DNA of 64,000 nucleotides. Origin: Alphaproteobacteria bacterium CG1_02_46_17. GTDB taxonomy: Bacteria; Pseudomonadota; Alphaproteobacteria; Micavibrionales; Micavibrionaceae. The notes under the pieces are model-generated. The model saw nothing but the letters and a program-made list of their open reading frames with translations, was not told where the DNA came from and searched no databases. The stretch covers positions 21,145 to 85,144 of the forward strand of contig MNUG01000032.1 in the NCBI GenBank assembly GCA_001871905.1, written 5' to 3'. Below are positions 25,100-33,964 of the stretch, piece by piece. The position numbers and the translations under genes are program-made. Positions within the stretch are counted from its first letter, which is position 1; every line of letters begins with the position of its first letter.

Positions 25100-26738
25100 A
25101 TTGCGTTAGAAGCTGAACTTGACTGTCTGCTGCCCTTTGCGGGTAGTATGCTATATTTTTGACGTGCCCGTTCAGATAACCGTTTCCTGCCCAATGCCCG
25201 ATAACAAGCTTGTCAATGGCAGGAATAGTAGCCGAGTTGTCCAAACTTGTACGGAGACCGTTAACGCTACCAATAATATTATTGGCTTCGTAGGCAATGC
25301 AAGCAAGGTTTGTAGAAAAATTACCTGACCCGTTCAAGGTCTTGAGGGCTTGTGTTACATCACCATCACGGACTTGATGTTCTATGCCCAAAGAAGAAAC
25401 ACGGATGAGCGAGACCCTGTTGGCAGAATCCGTTGTTAGTGCAGCAAGTCCGGCTACGGCTATATCCTGCCCGTTGAGCGCACGCGCAAATAATGTCCCC
25501 TCAGCAGGGTTAAACCATGCTCCTGCAGGAATAGTCAGGTTATCACTGCCACGGCTTTGTGCAGAACCAAAGGTTGGAATAAAAGATGTAGGAAAAGCCC
25601 CCTCTTCTAATTGGGCTCCCCATATATAAATACCGGAAACATTGTCCCCTGTTTGAACGGGGTTGCGGTTAATATTGGTGGCAGAGGGGGCAAGGTAGAA
25701 ACGTCCCGCTCCAGAACTTGATGTTGCTGTCGCCGTTAGATAAATGCGGTACCATCCATTTCCGATATCCATGATCCCATAAGATCCACCGCTTCCTTGA
25801 TTTGAGACAGTGCCAGTTGATAGATTAAAAGTCACCCAGGTATTAACACTATCGAATCCAGTGGACGCCCCAATTTGGGCATAAGAAAGCTCCGCTGACT
25901 TGGCAAAAAAACTCTGTGTGTAAGTGATTCCAGATGTAATGCTGCGATCTTGAAGAATAAAAGAGGGAGACGATCCTGACAGGATAAAGAGTTTGTCAGC
26001 GGTCATGCTGCCGCTCGGCGCGGCAATAACATCGAGTGAAACACCAGTATTTGATCGCGTCCAATTACCACTTCCGAAATGGGTCGATTCGAATAGTTTG
26101 TTGGTGCGCGTCTCTTCAATCAAGAGCCCTTTGGCTTGTAAAGTCACAGGGTCATATTCGAAACGGGGAGTATCAACTGGCGCTGTGAGTAACGTACCGC
26201 TTTGACCAAAATACGTGCCAACAGTGTTGCGCGTAAATATTCCGCTAGTGGGGGTAAAAAATGATGAAAGATCAGTATAGGCTGTTCCCATGTGGGTATA
26301 TCGATTGGTTAGAAAATCAAGAGAAAGTGATGGGTAATTGACCTTGATTCCAGATGTATCGGGCACAGAAAATGTGAGATCAGATATTGGGTTCCCATTC
26401 AAATCTGTAATCGATCCCCCATTGAGATCAATAGGCGATGTTAATGTCACGCCATCTAGATCAAGATCGCCGACATTGGGTGCATAGGAAAAAGTTAAAG
26501 AGTTTGTTCCTGATCCTGAAGAATAAGACGCATAATGTGTTAATCCACCCACATCAACCGTAATCCGAGGGCAAGTGGTGGGGCATCCTGATACAGCTAC
26601 AGCTTCATTCATCGAAATTACAAAATCAACAGATGAGGGTGCTGCCTCCGCCTTATATATCCCAGCGAAAAACAATAATAAGACCCACAAAGTACCGATA
26701 CTAATATGCGAAAGAAACAGCTGCATGGGCGCGATCAT
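25098..26738 (-). CDS. Secreted SwmB/phage-tail-fibre-like surface protein
   Basis: 546 residues. N-terminal signal peptide ending AEAAPSS (about 1-33). Residues about 38-130 resemble SwmB-type repeats of surface proteins (EAVAVSGCP, then GGSITDLNGNPISDL). Residues about 140-240 (FTRNTVGTYFGQSG, TPRFEYDPVTLQAKGLLIEE, TRTNKLF) and the C-terminal part match a module common in prophage tail or fibre-like proteins, with lectin-like beta structure and an end VQLLTQ. A secreted adhesive or carbohydrate-binding protein is inferred. Stands alone between divergent hslVU and the preceding operon. Confidence 0.7.
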   Translation of the reverse strand: MIAPMQLFLSHISIGTLWVLLLFFAGIYKAEAAPSSVDFVISMNEAVAVSGCPTTCPRITVDVGGLTHYASYSSGSGTNSLTFSYAPNVGDLDLDGVTLTSPIDLNGGSITDLNGNPISDLTFSVPDTSGIKVNYPSLSLDFLTNRYTHMGTAYTDLSSFFTPTSGIFTRNTVGTYFGQSGTLLTAPVDTPRFEYDPVTLQAKGLLIEETRTNKLFESTHFGSGNWTRSNTGVSLDVIAAPSGSMTADKLFILSGSSPSFILQDRSITSGITYTQSFFAKSAELSYAQIGASTGFDSVNTWVTFNLSTGTVSNQGSGGSYGIMDIGNGWYRIYLTATATSSSGAGRFYLAPSATNINRNPVQTGDNVSGIYIWGAQLEEGAFPTSFIPTFGSAQSRGSDNLTIPAGAWFNPAEGTLFARALNGQDIAVAGLAALTTDSANRVSLIRVSSLGIEHQVRDGDVTQALKTLNGSGNFSTNLACIAYEANNIIGSVNGLRTSLDNSATIPAIDKLVIGHWAGNGYLNGHVKNIAYYPQRAADSQVQLLTQ

Positions 26739-26802
26739 AAGCTCTAATTATTCAAATTAAAATCGAAAAGACCTTAAGTATCTGTGATTCTATCCCAGTA
26801 TC

Positions 26803-26831
26803 TTGACGAACTGTCTGTTTCAGTCCATATC
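26803..26831 (+). promoter_or_regulatory. Candidate promoter very close to the hslV start
   Basis: TTGACG (26803-26808), 17-bp spacer, CATATC (26826-26831). The CTTG at 26802 also suits a heat-shock sigma factor. It leaves only about 7 bp before ATG 26839, implying a leaderless or nearly leaderless transcript. Confidence 0.35.
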
Positions 26832-26838
26832 CTGTGGT

Positions 26839-27405
26839 ATGACACAAAACGAATATAATCCACACGATAAAGCCAATTGGCACTCCACCACTATTCTTGC
26901 TTTGCGCCGTGGCAGCGAAGTAGTTGTCGCTGGGGATGGGCAGGTTACGCTTGGCAGCACAATTTTGAAATCCAATGCCCGTAAAGTCCGGCGCTTGGGA
27001 AAAGGTGGGCAAGTTGTTGCAGGTTTTGCTGGTGCGACAGCAGATGCCTTTACATTATTCGAACGCCTTGAGGCCAAACTCGAAGCCCATCCAGGGCAGC
27101 TACTGCGCGCCTGTGTTGAGCTTGCTAAAGACTGGCGGACGGATAAATACTTGAGAAAACTCGAGGCCATGATGGCAGTATGCGATCAGACAACATCCCT
27201 TATCTTGTCTGGAACTGGTGACGTTGTGGAGCCTGAAGATGGTGTTATCGGAATCGGGTCGGGAGGAAACTTTGCGCTATCTGCAGCCAGAGCATTAATA
27301 GAGAACACAGACCTGCCCTTGGACGAAATTGCCCAGAAGTCGATGAAAATCGCAGGCGACATCTGTATCTATTCCAACCACAATATTGTAATTGAAAAGA
27401 TATAA
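26839..27405 (+). CDS. hslV: HslV, peptidase subunit of the HslUV protease
   Basis: Proteasome-like threonine peptidase. 188 residues: [11 protein letters not shown] contains the catalytic Thr exposed after removal of the short propeptide; [26 protein letters not shown] and [17 protein letters not shown] are family signatures; the C-terminus has [14 protein letters not shown] 26839 is used. It is followed 1 bp after its stop by hslU, a standard operon. Confidence 0.96.
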   Translation: MTQNEYNPHDKANWHSTTILALRRGSEVVVAGDGQVTLGSTILKSNARKVRRLGKGGQVVAGFAGATADAFTLFERLEAKLEAHPGQLLRACVELAKDWRTDKYLRKLEAMMAVCDQTTSLILSGTGDVVEPEDGVIGIGSGGNFALSAARALIENTDLPLDEIAQKSMKIAGDICIYSNHNIVIEKI

Positions 27406-27406
27406 G

Positions 27407-28786
27407 ATGACCAGTACCACCAGCGTTCCCAGTGCACGCCATACAATAGAAAATACGGATATATCCCGCCGTATTCTGGATATTCCTGCCTTTACCCCAC
27501 GCGAAATTGTATCCGAACTGGATCGCTACATTATAGGTCAGAATGCTGCTAAGAAAGCAGTGGCAATTGCTCTGCGCAATCGGTGGCGTAGGCAACAGTT
27601 GGGCGCAGAGTTACAAGAAGAAATTTATCCGAAAAATATTTTGATGATTGGCCCGACTGGGGTCGGAAAAACCGAAATCGCCCGTCGTTTAGCAAAGTTG
27701 GCCCAAGCCCCTTTTCTGAAAGTCGAGGCCACTAAATTTACCGAGGTTGGATATGTCGGTAAAGATGTTGAGAGCATCATTCGGGATTTGATGGAAGTCG
27801 GACTGCGTCAGACCAGAGATAAAATGCGCAAAAGTGTCGAAGCTCAAGCCGAGCTGGCTGCTGAAAACCGTGTTCTTGATGCGTTGGTTGGTAATGACTC
27901 GTCGGAAGCCACGCGGCAAGTCTTTCGCAAACAATTGCGTGAAGGCAAGTTGGACGAGAAAGAAATAGAAATAGAGTTGCAAGATAATAGCAACCAGATG
28001 CCGAGTTTCGATATCCCAGGCATGCCGGGAGCATCCATGAGCATGGTCAGTATTGGCGATATGTTCGGAAAAATGGGCGCACGCTTGAAACGTCGTACGA
28101 TGACGGTTAAAGCGGCTTTGGCCTCTAGTTTACTGGAAGAAGCTGACAGTCTTCTGGATGAGGAAAAAATTCTTGAAGTGGCCCGCGAATTAGTACAACA
28201 AAACGGAATCGTTTTTATTGACGAAATTGATAAGATTGCTGCACGTCAGGATGTGCGCGGTGGAGATGTTAGCCGCGAGGGTGTCCAACGTGACTTGCTG
28301 CCTTTGATAGAGGGGACGGTGGTGGCTACCAAACATGGCTCGATCAATACCGATCATATTCTTTTTATTGCGTCCGGCGCATTCCATTATGCCAAACCAT
28401 CTGACCTGTTGGCTGAGTTACAAGGAAGATTACCAATCCGTGTCGAACTTGAATCGTTAACCGAACAGGATTTCCGACATATTTTGACTGACACCGAAGT
28501 GTGTTTGTTGCGCCAGTATATTGCCTTGATGGGGACGGAAAATCTAACTTTAAGCTTCGAAGATGAGGCTGTGAACGAGATCGCCCGTATTGCTTTCGAG
28601 GTCAATGAAACGGTTGAGAATATCGGCGCGCGCCGACTGCAAACTGTCATGGAAAAATTACTTGAAGAAATCAGCTTTGATGCCAGTGATAAGTCCAGCC
28701 AAACCATCGCCATTACAGCAGATTACGTTCGGGAACAAGTGGCCGAGCTTTCTAAGAATCGGGATCTTAGCCAGTTTATCCTGTAG
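27407..28786 (+). CDS. hslU: HslU, AAA+ unfoldase of HslUV
   Basis: ATP-driven unfoldase feeding HslV. 459 residues: [17 protein letters not shown] near the start, Walker [28 protein letters not shown] (substrate pore and I-domain entry), Walker [10 protein letters not shown], sensor region [12 protein letters not shown], and C-terminal LSQFIL that inserts in HslV. The I-domain (about 110-240) is present. ATG 27407 directly follows the hslV stop. Confidence 0.97.
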   Translation: MTSTTSVPSARHTIENTDISRRILDIPAFTPREIVSELDRYIIGQNAAKKAVAIALRNRWRRQQLGAELQEEIYPKNILMIGPTGVGKTEIARRLAKLAQAPFLKVEATKFTEVGYVGKDVESIIRDLMEVGLRQTRDKMRKSVEAQAELAAENRVLDALVGNDSSEATRQVFRKQLREGKLDEKEIEIELQDNSNQMPSFDIPGMPGASMSMVSIGDMFGKMGARLKRRTMTVKAALASSLLEEADSLLDEEKILEVARELVQQNGIVFIDEIDKIAARQDVRGGDVSREGVQRDLLPLIEGTVVATKHGSINTDHILFIASGAFHYAKPSDLLAELQGRLPIRVELESLTEQDFRHILTDTEVCLLRQYIALMGTENLTLSFEDEAVNEIARIAFEVNETVENIGARRLQTVMEKLLEEISFDASDKSSQTIAITADYVREQVAELSKNRDLSQFIL

Positions 28787-28788
28787 CG

Positions 28789-29415
28789 TTAATTTTTCTT
28801 CCGGCGCAGCAAAATCAGGAATGCGCCTGCTCCGCCCAAATGGCGGGGCGCTGTTTTACAAGACAGGATATGTGGGGCAAAGGCAGGAAGGTCAACCCAG
28901 CGCGGCAAAGACTTTTGTAAGACCCCACCGGCTTGCCCAGTCAAACGATCTCGCCCCTTTCCGGTAATCACCAGCAGACATCTTGCCCCGGAATGGATAT
29001 GGGCCGCAATAAATTGCGAAAATTGCCGTTGAGCAAGAGCTTCGGATAAACCATGCAAATCAATCCGCCCATCAATGACCAGATCTCCTTTTTCGAATCG
29101 TTCTTTGAGCTTTTTATCAATTTGGCGTGAAGATTGCGAGGATGAGGTGTCTTCAGAGAAAATATGGAGGGCGGGCGATAAATTGGTGCCAAAGTCCTCA
29201 AAAGTCCTGCGATATTTTATCCGGGTTTTCTTGTCTGTCAAGGCAGGTGCCTCTGGTGAGGCCGCCGTCACAATGGGTTTTGGGTTGCTAAGTGGTGAAA
29301 TATCCTTGCAAAAGGACTGCCACAATTCGAGATCTTGAATCTCACCCTTCAAGACATTAGGACTTTTTGTCCCGTCTTCTTTTTTGTTTTTCGACTTTGG
29401 TGGATTTTCTGGCAT
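28789..29415 (-). CDS. Smr-domain protein
   Basis: Smr domains have nuclease activity on DNA or RNA. 208 residues: a Lys-rich, disordered N-terminal half, then the Smr domain from about residue 115 with IDLHGLSEALA (catalytic Asp-x-His) and LLVITGKGRDR, ending in a basic tail. The convergent hslU ends 3 bp away. Close to hslUV as in many alphaproteobacteria. Confidence 0.88.
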   Translation of the reverse strand: MPENPPKSKNKKEDGTKSPNVLKGEIQDLELWQSFCKDISPLSNPKPIVTAASPEAPALTDKKTRIKYRRTFEDFGTNLSPALHIFSEDTSSSQSSRQIDKKLKERFEKGDLVIDGRIDLHGLSEALAQRQFSQFIAAHIHSGARCLLVITGKGRDRLTGQAGGVLQKSLPRWVDLPAFAPHILSCKTAPRHLGGAGAFLILLRRKKN

Positions 29416-29494
29416 AATAGAAGAATATATATCAGAAGAGCTTCTCTTTAGAGAAGAATATGAAGTTATTATTTATGTTAAGGAAAAATATAAG

Positions 29495-30298
29495 ATGAGC
29501 CTTTCATCCGTTCAGATCAGAATTGGCCTACCCCATATGAAAACTTTTGCGTATTTTTTGACTATATTAGCCGCAGCTCTGTTGTTTCTGAGTGGGACAG
29601 TAACATCGGCAAAAGCTGAAGTGATTGATATAGATAAACAAAAATTATTTGATTTTCCGTCAACGGACGAGGATGTTGGGCTGACGTTGCTGAAATTGGC
29701 CAAAGTAAGAGATCCTGAATTTGCCAAATTGGTCGTGCGTACGGAAACCTATAAAACAATGGCTCCAGAAATGCGTGCAGGCTTCCTGCAAACGGAAACC
29801 CCTCGATTGGCTGGAAAATATGCTACTATCAACCCGCAGGAGGAAGGGGTACTCATTCGCCTTGGTGTAAAAGTGTATTTTAAGGACGGTTTGCAAGACA
29901 ATCCTCCAATATTGACTATACAGTTCCCATCCAGTGGCCTTATATATTTTCCGTATTTTTATGCAGGAATCCCTATAGCCGTTATCCCGAATGGGATAGA
30001 AAATTTTACAACAATTGTTCTGTCGGAAGATGAGCGGAATATTGTTAATGCGACGCTCGACCCAAGTCCTGAAGCAACACTGGTTCTGTCCTTGAAACCA
30101 GTGGGTGCTGATATCAAGAGCCCAATGATGCTGGACGGCGAGAAACAGCTGCCACTTTTATGCGAAATATCATATATTGGCGTCCATAATAGAAATACCG
30201 ATCAGGTTTGGGCGTGGGGATCAGATACCTACAAAGTCAACGGCCGAAAAACCCCTATGATTGAGATTGTCAGGCCTGAGAAAGGTGCCCCTTTCTAG
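29495..30298 (+). CDS. Unknown secreted protein
   Basis: 267 residues, not recognised. A signal peptide at about 15-42 (hydrophobic core FLTILAAALLFLSG, cleavage near SAKA). The mature part is beta-rich with an EGVLIRLGVKVYFKDGL stretch; no catalytic motif seen. ATG 29495 has AAGGAAA 9 nt upstream; ATG 29537 is an alternative. The next gene starts 27 bp on. Confidence 0.65.
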   Translation: MSLSSVQIRIGLPHMKTFAYFLTILAAALLFLSGTVTSAKAEVIDIDKQKLFDFPSTDEDVGLTLLKLAKVRDPEFAKLVVRTETYKTMAPEMRAGFLQTETPRLAGKYATINPQEEGVLIRLGVKVYFKDGLQDNPPILTIQFPSSGLIYFPYFYAGIPIAVIPNGIENFTTIVLSEDERNIVNATLDPSPEATLVLSLKPVGADIKSPMMLDGEKQLPLLCEISYIGVHNRNTDQVWAWGSDTYKVNGRKTPMIEIVRPEKGAPF

Positions 30299-30325
30299 CG
30301 ACGCAATTTCTGATATACTCCTGAC

Positions 30326-30898
30326 ATGTGGAGCAGGATTGACCCGTTGATACAGCCTATAGCACGTCGTGTTGAAGAGAGCGATCCGCGCATGGAATTG
30401 CGCAAGGATGAAAGTGGCTCTTACGGCGGTGAAAAACGACAAGGGAAATCTGAAGAAGTTCAAGCTCTACCATGGGAAGATACAACCACTATCTCCACCT
30501 TTGCTCTTGCTAACTTTCTAACCGCCTTATTGGGGGAGGCCGCAGCACCCACCCAAAGTCAGGCCGAGCAGCCAGATCAACCACTTCCCCCAGAGCATCA
30601 TGAGCCTGTAAATACTTACGTGTCCCGTGCAACACATGCCTATCAGGCAACGGGGCGCGCGGTTCATGACAATAATATTGGGGAACCTGTCCCCAACACG
30701 CAAGGCCCTATTGATCCCGAGACTACCGTAATGTTGGGAGCTGATATTGGAGAAGAGGAACGGGCAAGGATACGAGGATTCATTCTCGACCTTCAGGATC
30801 TGGATTCAAAGGACGTCAAGGAAGTTATGTTGCAACGTACCCTGAATTTCTTAGATGCAATTGAACAAAGTATCAAAGATGCCAGAGCTCTTATCTGA
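30326..30898 (+). CDS. Unknown hydrophilic protein
   Basis: 190 residues, not recognised. The N-terminal half is charged and Pro/Gln-rich (probably disordered); the C-terminal 60 residues (IGEEERARIRGFILDLQDL onward) form a predicted helical bundle. No signal peptide. The ribosome-binding site is weak. Probably co-transcribed with the gene before it. Confidence 0.55.
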   Translation: MWSRIDPLIQPIARRVEESDPRMELRKDESGSYGGEKRQGKSEEVQALPWEDTTTISTFALANFLTALLGEAAAPTQSQAEQPDQPLPPEHHEPVNTYVSRATHAYQATGRAVHDNNIGEPVPNTQGPIDPETTVMLGADIGEEERARIRGFILDLQDLDSKDVKEVMLQRTLNFLDAIEQSIKDARALI

Positions 30899-30914
30899 CT
30901 GAATCAGGAGCCAC

Positions 30915-30944
30915 AAAAAAGCCGACACAAGGCCGGCTTTTGAG
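30915..30944 (-). terminator. Rho-independent terminator of ahcY
   Basis: AAAAGCCG (30917-30924) pairs with CGGCTTTT (30934-30941). Read on the reverse strand the stem is followed by six T, right after ahcY. It may work in both directions. Confidence 0.75.
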
Positions 30945-30961
30945 AATAATGTACGCAAAAA

Positions 30962-32278
30962 TTAGTAACGATATTGTTCCGATTTGAATGGGCCTTGCTG
31001 TTCAACACCTATATATTCGGCTTGCTCTTTGCTCAAAACTGTCAGCTTGGCCCCCAGCTTGCCGAGATGCAAACGGGCAACTTTTTCATCGAGATGACGT
31101 GGAAGAACATAGACTTTATTCTCATAATCTGCAGCATTATTCCACAGTTCAATCTGAGCCAAAGTTTGGTTGGTAAAGGACGCACTCATCACAAAGCTTG
31201 GGTGGCCAGTGGCGCATCCAAGATTAACCAGACGACCTTCGGCTAACAGAATAATACGTTTCCCATCAGGGAATTCAACCTCATCAACCTGAGGCTTAAC
31301 ATTGTGCCACTTCATATTACGGAGGCCCTCAACATCAATTTCATTGTCAAAGTGACCGATGTTACAAACGATGGCGCGGTCTTTCATAGCACGCATGTGG
31401 TCTGCTGTAATAATGGATTTATTGCCTGTGGCCGTGACAAAAATATCAGCTCTGGATACAACTTCTTCAATGGGAAGAACGTCATATCCCTCCATAACAG
31501 CTTGCAGAGCGCAGATTGGGTCAATCTCCGTCACAATGACGCGGGCCCCTTGTGAGCGAAGAGATTCAGCAGACCCTTTTCCCACATCTCCATATCCACA
31601 AACCACGGCAATTTTACCGGCAATCATCACATCTGTCGCACGGCGGATCCCATCGACCAAGCTCTCACGGCAGCCATATTTATTATCAAATTTTGATTTG
31701 GTCACAGAGTCATTAACGTTAATGGCGGGACACATAAGTTTACCGGCCTTGCTCATTTCGTAGAGACGATGGACGCCTGTTGTTGTCTCCTCGGAAACGC
31801 CGCGAACATTTTTCATCAGATCCGGATATTTCGCATGCATAATAACTGTTAGATCACCACCATCATCCAAGATCATATTTGGTGTCCACCCATTCGGCCC
31901 TTTGATGGTTTGCTCAATGCACCATAGATATTCCTCTTCAGTCTCACCCTTCCATGCAAAAACAGGGGTGTCAGCTGCAGCAATCGCAGCCGCAGCCTGA
32001 TCTTGAGTCGAGAAGATATTACAAGATGACCATCGGACCTCAGCGCCCAATGCAGTCAAGGTTTCGATTAAAACGGCGGTCTGGATAGTCATATGAAGGC
32101 AGCCGGCAATACGCGCACCCTTCAAAGGTTGCTTTGCACCATATTCTTCACGCAGAGCCATTAACCCCGGCATCTCAATTTCAGCAATGGTAATCTCGCG
32201 ACGTCCCCAGTCAGCCAAAGACATATCCTTGACTTTATAATCGGAAAAATTGGCCTGTGCGGCAGCAGAGCTAGTCAT
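30962..32278 (-). CDS. ahcY: Adenosylhomocysteinase
   Basis: NAD-dependent cleavage of S-adenosylhomocysteine to adenosine and homocysteine. 438 residues: [63 protein letters not shown], the NAD loop [13 protein letters not shown], and the C-terminal [11 protein letters not shown] 32278 has AAGGATT upstream. In this class ahcY often follows the EIIA-Man/HPr genes; those genes are absent here. No SAH riboswitch was recognised in the leader. Confidence 0.97.
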   Translation of the reverse strand: MTSSAAAQANFSDYKVKDMSLADWGRREITIAEIEMPGLMALREEYGAKQPLKGARIAGCLHMTIQTAVLIETLTALGAEVRWSSCNIFSTQDQAAAAIAAADTPVFAWKGETEEEYLWCIEQTIKGPNGWTPNMILDDGGDLTVIMHAKYPDLMKNVRGVSEETTTGVHRLYEMSKAGKLMCPAINVNDSVTKSKFDNKYGCRESLVDGIRRATDVMIAGKIAVVCGYGDVGKGSAESLRSQGARVIVTEIDPICALQAVMEGYDVLPIEEVVSRADIFVTATGNKSIITADHMRAMKDRAIVCNIGHFDNEIDVEGLRNMKWHNVKPQVDEVEFPDGKRIILLAEGRLVNLGCATGHPSFVMSASFTNQTLAQIELWNNAADYENKVYVLPRHLDEKVARLHLGKLGAKLTVLSKEQAEYIGVEQQGPFKSEQYRY

Positions 32279-32486
32279 GATCGGTAATCCTTATAATTTT
32301 CGGCTTTTTTCATACAACATTAAAACTTACCTGTTAGATTTAGGGCTAAAGGCGGGAAATTGCAAGCTGGAAAGTCGCGGATCGCTTGGGAACATTGAAT
32401 AATACGCATCCGAACAGAGCAGGAATAGTCGGGCAAGCGAACATATCGCAAGAAACCTAAATGGGATAAAAATGGAGAATAAGCCC

Positions 32487-32849
32487 ATGCAAAATCAAGA
32501 ATTATCCGAAGTTTACACTTATGGGCCCAATCCTTTGCTGGCGCGGTCATATTTGTTGTTTCGAAAAGACCATAATGGTGAAAATGCCCCCATTGGGGAT
32601 TACACCGTTCTGGATGAACAGGAAGATTTGGCTCTGGCCGAGAAGAAACTGATGAATATCATCATGCAGTTGAATGGTGAAAATGATCTGCTGGAATTGG
32701 GCAACCAAACCCATTCACGATTGTTATTTCACTGTAAGCCAAAAGAACCTGATGATCCAAAACAAATGATTGTTTTTTTCAGCTATACCGGACAAGGCGT
32801 CTCGAAAGAAAATGCTATCCTAACTTTGGAAGGATTTGAAGATGAGTAA
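32487..32849 (+). CDS. Unknown small protein, first of an overlapping pair
   Basis: 120 residues, not recognised. Soluble, mixed alpha/beta, acidic (ending EGFEDE), with a YGPNPLLARSYLLFRKD start region and HCKPKEPDDPKQMIVFFSY in the middle. ATG 32487 with GGAGAAT upstream is chosen over ATG 32472. Its last bases overlap the start of the next small gene by 8 nt. The pair occupies the place between ahcY and rapZ. Confidence 0.6.
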   Translation: MQNQELSEVYTYGPNPLLARSYLLFRKDHNGENAPIGDYTVLDEQEDLALAEKKLMNIIMQLNGENDLLELGNQTHSRLLFHCKPKEPDDPKQMIVFFSYTGQGVSKENAILTLEGFEDE

Positions 32850-33012
32850 ATTGAAAGAGATCATGGGCAATGTTTGCCGCGCAGCGTCTATGGGAGGCCT
32901 ATCTGCCGATTTTGGACTGCAGGCATCAGGACATAATTTATCTCAAGGCGGAGCCGAGCTGATACAAACGCAAGGTCATGACGGGCCACAATCCTCTCCG
33001 CGCCATAGCTAG
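32842..33012 (+). CDS. Unknown 56-residue protein overlapping the preceding gene
   Basis: Starts at ATG 32842 inside the last codons of its neighbour, with AAGGA at 32830-32834. The product begins MSKLKEIMGNVCRAASMGGL and becomes polar and Gly/Gln/His-rich. Overlap and a good ribosome-binding site suggest translational coupling. No known family. Confidence 0.5.
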   Translation: MSKLKEIMGNVCRAASMGGLSADFGLQASGHNLSQGGAELIQTQGHDGPQSSPRHS

Positions 33013-33046
33013 GGTTAGGAGCAGTCCTAGAAGAATCTAGTAAGGA

Positions 33047-33940
33047 TCAAGAAACTGATTTGATCTCCCGATGATGCATTTGCACCGGGAGATTATTTGT
33101 TTTGAGATATTGCCCGATCTCTTCTGCAAGCGTGACAGAGCGATGCCGCCCACCGGTACAACCAAAAGCGATTGTTAAATAAGATTTCCCTTCGCTGCGG
33201 TATCGGGGAACAAGAATATCCAGAAATCTTTTGGTAATTTCAAAAAAATCACTATAGACTTCATCGCCTTTAACAAAAGCCTGAACATCTCGATCTAGAC
33301 CTGTTTTTTCTTTTAATGAGGCTTCCCAGTTTGGATTACGCAAAAAGCGGACATCAATCACTAGATCTGCCTCCCTAGGTAAACCATGGCGGTACGAGAA
33401 AGACATCACCGTTACATTCATCTTACCTAGCAACAGCCCACCAGCATATCCTTCGACAACACGCCGAAGATCGTGGGTCGAATAGTCTGAGGTGTCAATT
33501 ACGTAACCTGCTTCGTGTTTCAAAGGAAAGAGCAGGGATTTTTCAGCGGCGATTCCATCACCAACCGATCTGTCGCGTGCAAGAGGATGTCTCCGCCTCG
33601 TTTCGGTATATCGTTTTAACAAGACAGATTCGTCGGCCACCATAAAGAAGGTTTTGACATGAAAGAGCCCTTGTTCCTTTACTTCACTGATACGTGACAT
33701 CAATGCAATCGGATCAAATTCACGCGCTCTTGTGTCAACAGCAACCGCGACCGGTCTACCGGCTTCAGCTTCGCGTTCGAGTAATTCAGTTAATAGGAAC
33801 AGCGGGAAATTATCAAAGGTCGAATATCCAAGATCTTCCAGAATTTTCATCGTACTGGAAATTCCTGCTCCGGAAAGCCCTGTGACAAAAACCAGTGGAG
33901 GCCTTGTACCCTTGGTTTCATTCACGCTGAACGAGTTCAT
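33047..33940 (-). CDS. rapZ: RapZ-family nucleotide-binding protein with altered Walker A
   Basis: RapZ guides RNase E to GlmZ sRNA in enterobacteria; its alphaproteobacterial role is less clear. 297 residues: VTGLSGAG-ISSTM at the P-loop, where the usual Lys (often Arg in this class) is Ile; LEDLGYSTFDNFPLFLL, and RNPNWEA, then the C-terminal TIAFGCTGGRHRSVTLAE that binds regulatory RNA/metabolite. It sits next to chvG as expected, but hprK, EIIA-Man and HPr are missing. Identity is firm; ATP binding is doubtful. Confidence 0.92.
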   Translation of the reverse strand: MNSFSVNETKGTRPPLVFVTGLSGAGISSTMKILEDLGYSTFDNFPLFLLTELLEREAEAGRPVAVAVDTRAREFDPIALMSRISEVKEQGLFHVKTFFMVADESVLLKRYTETRRRHPLARDRSVGDGIAAEKSLLFPLKHEAGYVIDTSDYSTHDLRRVVEGYAGGLLLGKMNVTVMSFSYRHGLPREADLVIDVRFLRNPNWEASLKEKTGLDRDVQAFVKGDEVYSDFFEITKRFLDILVPRYRSEGKSYLTIAFGCTGGRHRSVTLAEEIGQYLKTNNLPVQMHHREIKSVS

Positions 33941-33964
33941 AGTAATATCCTCTGGTGATCTAAA

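Noticed and set aside
32279..32470. Possible SAH or SAM riboswitch in the ahcY leader
   Set aside because: The conserved core of the known classes was not found by eye; only a normal leader with a ribosome-binding site is seen.
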